From Littorina saxatilis (lineage: Eukaryota; Mollusca; Gastropoda; Littorinimorpha; Littorinidae), in assembly GCF_037325665.1 (NCBI RefSeq), contig NC_090254.1:38137190-38201189 (forward strand): a stretch of DNA of 64,000 bases, given 5' to 3'. Each line of letters starts with the position of its first letter. Positions within the stretch are counted from its first letter, which is position 1. A model generated the notes under the pieces. That model was not told the DNA's origin and ran no database searches. It saw nothing but the letters and a program-made list of their open reading frames with translations. Of the stretch, positions 40,976 to 64,000 are shown piece by piece. The translations under genes and the position numbers were made by a program.

Positions 40976-41423
40976 CAGTGGAACCCCCCTTTTAAGACCT
41001 CCAACACTGAGAAAATCTGGTCTGAAGAAAAGGAGAGTCTTAAATCTGGTCTTAAAAAAGGAGAGTCTTAAATCTGGTCTTAAAAAAGGAGTCTTAAATC
41101 TGGTCTTAAAAAAGGAGAGTCTTAAATCTGGTCTTAAAAAAGGAGAGTCTTAAATCTGGTCTTAAAAAAGGAGTCTTAAATCTTCTGGTCTTAAAAAAGG
41201 AGTCTTAAATCTGGTCTTAAAAAAGGAGAGTCTTAAATCTGGTCTTAAAAAAGGAGAGTATTAAATTTGGTCTTAAAAAAGGAGTCTTAACTCTGGTCTT
41301 AAAAAAGGAGAGTCTTAAATCTGGTCTTAAAAGGAGTCTAAAATCTGGTCTTAAAAAAGGAGTCTTAAATCTGGTCTTAAAAAATGAGTCTTAAATCTGG
41401 TCTTAAAAAGAAGGGTTCCACTG
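40976..41423. mobile_element. TA-flanked mariner/pogo-like MITE with internal expansion
   Basis: TA then CAGTGGAACCCCCCTTTTAA at the left, GGGTTCCACTG then TA at the right. The interior is about 15 units of 20-28 bp built on AATCTGGTCTTAAAAAAGGA. Non-coding. Confidence 0.8.
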
Positions 41424-41542
41424 TACATGGTTCATGTGCTTGAAAGGAAACAACACACTGTTACTTTTCCCTCCATCCTCAACGCTTAAAACATGCTACA
41501 GTTGAGCACATAGCGTGTACAAGACTTTAGTCAAATTAAGTA

Positions 41543-42130
41543 CAGTGGAACCCCCCTTTTAAGACCCCCCAATTTAAGACTCCCTCCCTTTCAAGACTTT
41601 GTTTTTTCAGACTTTCTGTTCAGAATTTCTGTAACATTTACCCCCCTTTTAAGACCCCCTCCTTTGTACGACTTCATTTTCTCTGACTTTTGGAGGTCTC
41701 TTCTTCTTTCTTCTTCTGCGTTCGTGGGCTGAAACTCCCATGTACACTCGTGTGTTTTGCACGAGTGGAATTTTACGTGTATGACCGTTTTTTTACCCCG
41801 CCATTTAGGCAGCCATACGCCGTTTTCGGAGGAAGCATGCTGGGTATTTTCGTGTTTCTATAACCCACCGAACTCTGACATGGATTACAGGATCTTTTCC
41901 GTGCGCACTTGGTCTTGTGCTTGCGTGTACACACGGGGGGGGGGGGGGGGGGGGGGGGGGGGTTCGGACACCGAGGAGAGTCTGCACACAAAGTTGACTC
42001 TGAGAAATAAATCTCTCGCCGAACGAGGGGACGAACTCACGCTGACAGCGGCCAACTGGATACAAATCCAGCGCGCTACCGACTGAGCTACATCCCCGCC
42101 CTGGGAGGTCTCAATATGGGGGTTCCACTG
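41543..42130. mobile_element. TA-flanked MITE of the same family, split by a SINE
   Basis: Left end CAGTGGAACCCCCCTTTTAA after TA; right end GGGGGTTCCACTG. The SINE 41701-42103 sits inside. The right TA is changed to CA. Confidence 0.8.
41701..42103 (-). mobile_element. Full-length tRNA-derived SINE with 9-bp target duplication
   Basis: GGAGGTCTC at 41692-41700 and 42104-42112 flanks it exactly. On the minus strand: head GGCGGGGATGTAGCTCAGTC (A box), GTGAGTTCGTCCCC (B-box region), a body with a long poly-C run, CATGTCAGAGTTCGGTGG and a CACGAGTG hairpin, then a GAAGAAAGAAGAAG tail. Confidence 0.87.
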
Positions 42131-43082
42131 CATCATGAATCAATGGTCAGCAAACAATTAGGGCAGAATTGATCATCTGTTGAAAAAACGCACCATACCA
42201 TTTGCGTCTTTTCTGTCTCTTGAGGTTACGTTCATTACGTTTGATCGGTTTCTGAAAATTCCAACGGTGCCATATTAGATGTATACCACTTTCACATAAA
42301 AAGGTATTGAACAATCTCATAAAGGAGTAATTTATAGAATCTCATGGTCACATGATGGAGTAATTATACATTCTCATGGTCACATAAAGGCATAATTATA
42401 GAGTCTACAAACAATTTTTCTTATGCTTCTGTGAAGCAGTTCAAGGATGACATGTATATCAACAAGGTTACAAACTAAGCAAGCATTAAATATCCGCAGT
42501 CAAAATAAGGCAGGATATATATATCATCAAGCACACCTACACAAACTGTCAAGAAATATATATTTTACAAAAAAATGCAAGACTCAGGACTCACATAACT
42601 ATAAAAGCAAAGTCAAACAACACCAGTTTTTGCACAAGCATAGTCGCACACACACAGAAACACACACAAAGGAAGACGTGTTCACACACGCACATTCACA
42701 CAGATATGCAAGTTTGCAAACTGAAAAATGCATAATGGTATTAAGATGTTATGGCAAATGAAGTAATGAAAAGATACAGTTTCCCAGCCCCTGAAACAAG
42801 TGTTGTCATGGTGTTGTAGCATCTATTACTAAGTAATGCACAAGGCCGCATGGAAAAAAAAACTGGAGAAAAATAATCAGCCTTCAAACGCATACAGTAC
42901 CAAGGATTATATACACTTTGTGGTCAAATAATCGCGGCATTGCTAATTTATCTTCAGAATTAAATGAATACCAAAAGCGGCATTGCTAATTTATCTTCAA
43001 AATTAAATTAATACCAATAAAACACACAGTTTCAGAAAAAAATCTTCTCTGCAAAAGTATTGTTTAAAAGGGATTCCAAACT

Positions 43083-43410
43083 TAGTTATTTTATTTATTT
43101 ATATGGGAGATTTATATAGCGCTTTACGTTCTCTAAGCGCTTTACATATTAATTTCTGCCGTGTGAGATGGAATTTTTGACACAATATATCACGCATTCA
43201 CATCGGCCAGTAAATCTCAAGCCATTACGGCGAATATTTACTTTTCACGGCCTATTATTCCAAGTCACACGGGTATTTGGTGGACATTTATTTTATCTAT
43301 GCCTATACATTTTTGCCAGAAAAGACCCTTTTGTCAATCGTGGGATCTTTAACGTGCACACCCCAATGTAGTGTACACGAAGGGACCTCGGTTTTTTGTC
43401 TCATCATAGC
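43083..43410 (-). mobile_element. SINE body, head truncated
   Basis: Matches the body of the SINE at 62795-63227 (TTTATATAGCGCTTTA, GCCGTGTGAGATGGAATTTT, CAATCGTGGGATCTTTAAC) and stops at TCTCATC before the tRNA-like head. Confidence 0.7.
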
Positions 43411-44489
43411 TTCCATCCATTTATTTACTTCTGTCTTTTTTGTTGTTGTTCATAGCGCAGAGTGGATTTTACATAAACTCCTTATCTGCATAAAAGGGTA
43501 CTATTTTATTTTGTTCAATTTACATGTACTATTTTTCTTTTCTTACTACCAGAGCTAAGTCTTTGCGTTATGCAGAAGAACATTCCACCGTATTTTGTGC
43601 AGTCTTTTTAATTCTAAATCCAAATCCCAAAGCCGATGTTACTTTCAGATTTAAACAGTGTTGCATAAATTTGCATGCGGTGAGATTCTGAATTTTGTTG
43701 CTTGGAAGGCTCATCAAAATTATTCTTTTCTGAACCGAATAACAAATCCCGTCACAACCCTATAAGGAAAAGCAAATATATGAATTAAACAAACAAAGAA
43801 GACTTAAATGTAATCAAGTGTGACCTCAGGTAGCACAGACCATGAGACAGTACAGTAACGCAAAACAAAACAAGTAAAAAATTAAACAAAGTCAAATCTT
43901 CACAATCAAACAAAGGTTGGAACAACATCTGATAATGACTAAAGTTATTGTCACGGATTTGGTGGTTTTACGCTTACTCTTGAGCAAACTTGTTGCAACT
44001 TGCCGTATGATCTATTCTTTACATTATTACAATGAAGCACATGTACAATATAAATTAATATAACACAAATCGAAAGCACAGAAGTGAATAAAAAGTCCAT
44101 CTCCTTCTAAAGAACAAAAAGAAAAAACAAAAACTAAAAATTTTCAACAAAAAATAAAGTGTTATTATTAAAGGAAGCTCAGCCTGAATTTATTGAATAC
44201 GTTCACAGACTGAAGCTAGGTTGGCCGTTAAAGCATTGATTGAATCTAGTTTGGAATAAAACATTCTATTTCTTTGATCTTATCACAGACATAAACCCAG
44301 AAAGTAGAACTGATCTGCAATTCAAAGTTTTCACATTGTTAAATTGATAAAATTAAATAAAATGAACCTTTCATCATATAAATTTTCCCTATATCGAAGT
44401 GTTCAAATCATGGAAATAATAGAATTTTTTAAGACCTGATTTTCTCAGTTTAGGGTATTAAAAGGGGGGCTGGGGGGGGGGGGTTGTTT

Positions 44490-44800
44490 ATTTGTTTGTT
44501 TGTTTGTTTGCTTAACGCCCAGCCGACCACAAAGGGCCATATCAGGGCGGTGCTGCTTTGACATATAACGTGCGCCACACACAAGACAGAAGTCGCAGCA
44601 CAGGCTTCATGTCTCACCCAGTCACATTATTCTGACACCGGACCAACCCGTCCTAGCACTAACCCCATAATGCCAGACGCCAGGCGGAGCAGCCACTAGA
44701 TTGCCAATTTTAAAGTCTTAGGTATGACCCGGCCGGGGTTCGAACCCACGACCTCCCGATCACGGGGCGGACGCATTACCACTAGGCCACCGTGCCGGGG
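44490..44800 (-). mobile_element. tRNA-derived SINE, third head type
   Basis: On the minus strand: CCGGCACGGTGGCCTAGTGG (A box), GGTCGTGGGTTCGAACCCCG (B box), a body with GGACGGGTTGGTCCGG, and an AAACAAACAAACAAAC tail (44486-44505 on the plus strand). Confidence 0.75.
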
Positions 44801-45090
44801 GGGAGGGGGGGGGGACGTACAGGGAATTGCATATACAGAGGGAGTGATCAACCTAACACTTCTCAGGTGTTCAGGTATGGGAATTCCAAAATAGAAAAAC
44901 TCTGAAAATAGGCCAAGGTCCAAGTTTGCAGTAAGTTGTTAAATTTCACGTTTACAAATTTCCTCAATTTTAAAAAAAAGACAAAAACTAAAAAAAAAGA
45001 AGGACGAAAAAGGAAACTAAAAGACAAGATGGATTAAAATATGCTTGGTGTAAACCAAACCTCAAGGCACATGATTATGCACTCTGCCAT

Positions 45091-45930
45091 TATAAGGCAC
45101 AGTAAGCCTCCCGTAAACCATCACAGATACTGTCAGGCTTTTACACACAGTACAAACACCATTTAATTTAAACACTCACCGCTTGAGAACATTCTAGGTG
45201 CCCTCCGTAAAGAGCGAGCAATTTTCAAAGAATTGGTTTTTGCGTGGTTTATCTTACCTCTGAGCCATCGTGAACCCGTGTAATCCAGTTTCCCTTTTTT
45301 AACAATTTAGCCGCCAGTTTGTCCTTTCAATGCAAATCTCTGTCAGCTTATCTGCAATAGCACGTTATTGTGTACCTTTGAATCTGAAATGCAACATTGA
45401 AACGGCTGCGAACTAGAGCAGTGGCGGTTAACGGTTCAGAGGAACTGGCGCCAGGCAGCGTCGTCTGCTACGAGAACCACGACTTTGCGTGACCCTGCTT
45501 CCGGGCTATCTTTTTTTAAACTTTCAAAACTTTGTATTGTTCTGATCTTGTCTTGATGAAAAAAGATTTCTTTTATGATTTAAGAATGTTTGTGTAACAA
45601 GCCGTCAATTTATTATTTAGATTTCAAAAGTTAGGTCAGAAGCGCAAAAAAGCACCGTCCGATTGTCTGACAAACAATCCGCAAAATTAATTCTTTGAAA
45701 ATTGCTAGCTCTTTACGTAGGGCACCTAGGATGTTCCCGTTCGGTGAGCGTTCAAATGGAAGGGTGTTTGTACTGTGTGTAAAAGCCTGACAGTATCTGT
45801 GATGGTTTATGGGAGGCGTACTGTGTGTAAAAGCCTGACAGTATCTGTGATGGTTTACGGGAGGCGTACTGTGTGTAAAAGCCTGACAGTATCTGTGATG
45901 GTTTACGGGAGGCTTACTCACTGTGCCTTT
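45091..45930. repeat. Inverted repeat (arms about 145 and 243 bp) around a 450-bp unique core
   Basis: Arm 45091-45235 is inverted at 45688-45930; shared words include AAAAGCCTGACAGTATCTGT and AATTTTCAAAGAATT. In the right arm a 48-bp unit is present three times (45771, 45819, 45867). The core contains a candidate first exon. Confidence 0.82.
45258..45268 (-). other. Candidate first coding exon (MAQ, then a GTAAG donor)
   Basis: On the minus strand TCACGATGGCTCAGAG is followed by GTAAGA. There is A at -3 and G at +4 of the ATG, and G+C-rich sequence upstream. It would leave phase 2, whereas the first visible PH-gene exon needs phase 0, so at least one more exon would be required. It may belong to another transcript or to none. 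Confidence 0.22.
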
Positions 45931-46348
45931 TAAGTACATTGTAAAAGCAAAAAGAGCATAGATGCCCATCCTATTCTGTATCACCTCAAAAACACAACCC
46001 AAAAGGTCTAAAACTGTGGGGAAATTTAAAAAAAAAAAAAATTCAGACAATAATAAAATGACAGTGACATCATGATTCATACAAAACAAAAAATCCTCCC
46101 ACCCTCCATTCTACCCCTGCATCAGCGATCATTCAAATTAAAAGATCCTACTTTCCCAACCACACCACTCCCCCCTCACCCACCCTATACCCTCACCCAC
46201 TCCCCAAACCAAAAGCTTAAAATCACATTTGAAACACAGCCAGAAAGTTGGATTCCTTCATATAAGCTTAAGGCTTGAGTTTGGATCCCCTATGTAATAT
46301 ATTGTATTGTTACGATACTAAAACTGAATAAAGTTTTGTTTCACAACT

Positions 46349-46436
46349 ACAAGCCACATTGAGAATCAACCCAACAGAGGACCTCCATTAGACCCAGGAA
46401 CGTCCACGCCACATTTTGCAGAGATTTTCAACAGCC
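46349..46436 (-). pseudogene. Tandem copy of the last coding segment and stop of the Dispatched-like gene
   Basis: 88 bp repeating 46437-46524, shared as GAGAATCAACC and CCAGGAACGTCCACGCCACA. It lies just past the true stop codon, would read SAKCGVDVPGSNGGPLLG then stop, and is now 3' UTR. Confidence 0.75.
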
Positions 46437-46450
46437 ACAAGCCACAATGA

Positions 46451-63397
<16,947 letters not shown>

Positions 63398-63750
63398 CTG
63401 GAAGAAAAGAAAAACACAGTGAAAAATGCTTTGCTATACATTGTACTTTGTTGTAAGCATGCACAAACAAGTCTGTGATCAGGATTGGAATTTAGTATAT
63501 GACAACAAAAAGTAAAAATTCTCCGTAAATGTTTTATGTCTGCCGTATATCATTGTTCTTTTCTGAAATCATACCGCAGTTTCCTGCTCTTCTTTAACAG
63601 GATCGTGAGATATACCGTACAGTTGCAAACACAGCTGCACAAACTTGGAACTGACACACAGACATAACAAAAATACACACTGAGTGAGATACACTTGCAG
63701 ACACAAACATCTATACAAGACATATAACTATGCACATACATGCTCACAGA

Positions 63751-63900
63751 GCGGCACAAACTGACACGTAGACACACAGAGCGGCACAAACTGACACGTA
63801 GACACACAGAGCGGCACAAACTGACACGTAGACACACAGAGCGGCACAAACTGACACGTAGACACACAGAGCGGCACAAACTGACACGTAGACACACAGA
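63751..63900 (+). repeat. 30-bp tandem repeat, five identical units
   Basis: GCGGCACAAACTGACACGTA plus GACACACAGA repeats five times without a difference, with diverged flanking partial units. Confidence 0.95.
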
Positions 63901-64000
63901 GCTGACAGTCAGACAGGCAGACACATTATTCTGAACCAGAAATCGTAACTCTGCATTAAAAAAACTCTAAAATGGACTCCATGACTGCTGATACATGTTC

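Larger units (their letters stand above)
35805..46450. other. Region between the PH-gene first visible exon and the Dispatched-like stop codon
   Basis: No convincing coding exon apart from the candidate at 45258-45268. It must hold the 5' end of the PH gene and the 3' UTR of the Dispatched-like gene. Stretches 36665-37380, 38840-40400 (with a (GT)n run), 42130-43080 and 43410-44480 are AT-rich and show nothing further to me. Confidence 0.5.

Noticed and set aside
42447-42761. 104-codon plus-strand frame
   Set aside because: AT- and CA-rich low-complexity content, no domain, and no homology I can recognise.
44700-44800. tRNA gene
   Set aside because: A and B boxes are present but the sequence runs into a SINE body and a repeat tail. 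The same holds for heads at 9225-9320, 27000-27080, 42030-42100 and 63145-63227.
45631-46089. 152-codon minus-strand frame with a threefold SYKRYCQAFTHST-like peptide
   Set aside because: The repeat is the 48-bp unit in the arm of the inverted repeat. No splice or start context supports a protein.
63751-63900. Possible CRISPR-like array
   Set aside because: The 30-bp units abut with no spacers, and the genome is clearly that of an intron-bearing animal.

Overview
The window looks like nuclear DNA of an invertebrate, most likely a gastropod mollusc (inference). It has short exons in long introns, dense microsatellites, many tRNA-derived SINEs and MITEs, and a 200-N assembly gap. About 5% is coding.

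Three protein genes are supported, all on the minus strand and all cut by the window or missing one end. (1) At 194-3769, four 5' exons of a Mind bomb E3 ubiquitin ligase (MIB2-like): Mib/Herc2, ZZ finger, second Mib/Herc2. It runs off the left edge. (2) At 14671-35804, seven exons of a large Ser/Pro-rich protein with one PH domain and a short helical C-terminus. I cannot assign its family, and its 5' end is not resolved. (3) At 46451-63397, six exons of the C-terminal half of a Dispatched-type RND/sterol-sensing membrane protein, running off the right edge. Splice phases agree across every internal junction proposed. The only convincing free-standing RNA gene is a tRNA-Val(CAC) at 10171-10243.

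Everything else is accessory DNA in introns and intergenic spaces. 1-3.5 kb: SINE pieces and a miniature LTR element (TRIM). 3.8-14.6 kb: intergenic, with a LINE 3' end, a long fold-back repeat, SINEs, an unclassified retroposon with a 13-bp target duplication, and MITEs. 16.6-26.3 kb: intron filled by a 6.9-kb inverted composite of two gag-only LTR elements, followed by a tandem array and a large TGTC/CGTC satellite. 26.5-34 kb: piggyBac-like, Harbinger-like and telomere-repeat-bearing TIR elements, then a 223-bp MITE whose empty site lies elsewhere in this window. 36-46 kb: assembly gap, SINEs nested in TA-flanked MITEs, and an inverted repeat around a promoter/first-exon candidate. 48.6-53.7 kb: intron with a TIR element carrying a first-exon-like stretch, a roughly 370-bp tandem repeat and a decayed Mutator-like transposase. 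54.6-63.2 kb: intron with a 5.9-kb TIR element of unknown nature nested inside an older MITE.

Most notable are the inverted LTR composite with differently structured leaders in its two halves, the large TIR element, a satellite that repeats the edge of a splice donor, and the habit of repeats to end within 10-30 bp downstream of 5' splice sites. The three genes are functionally unrelated; nothing suggests they work together.
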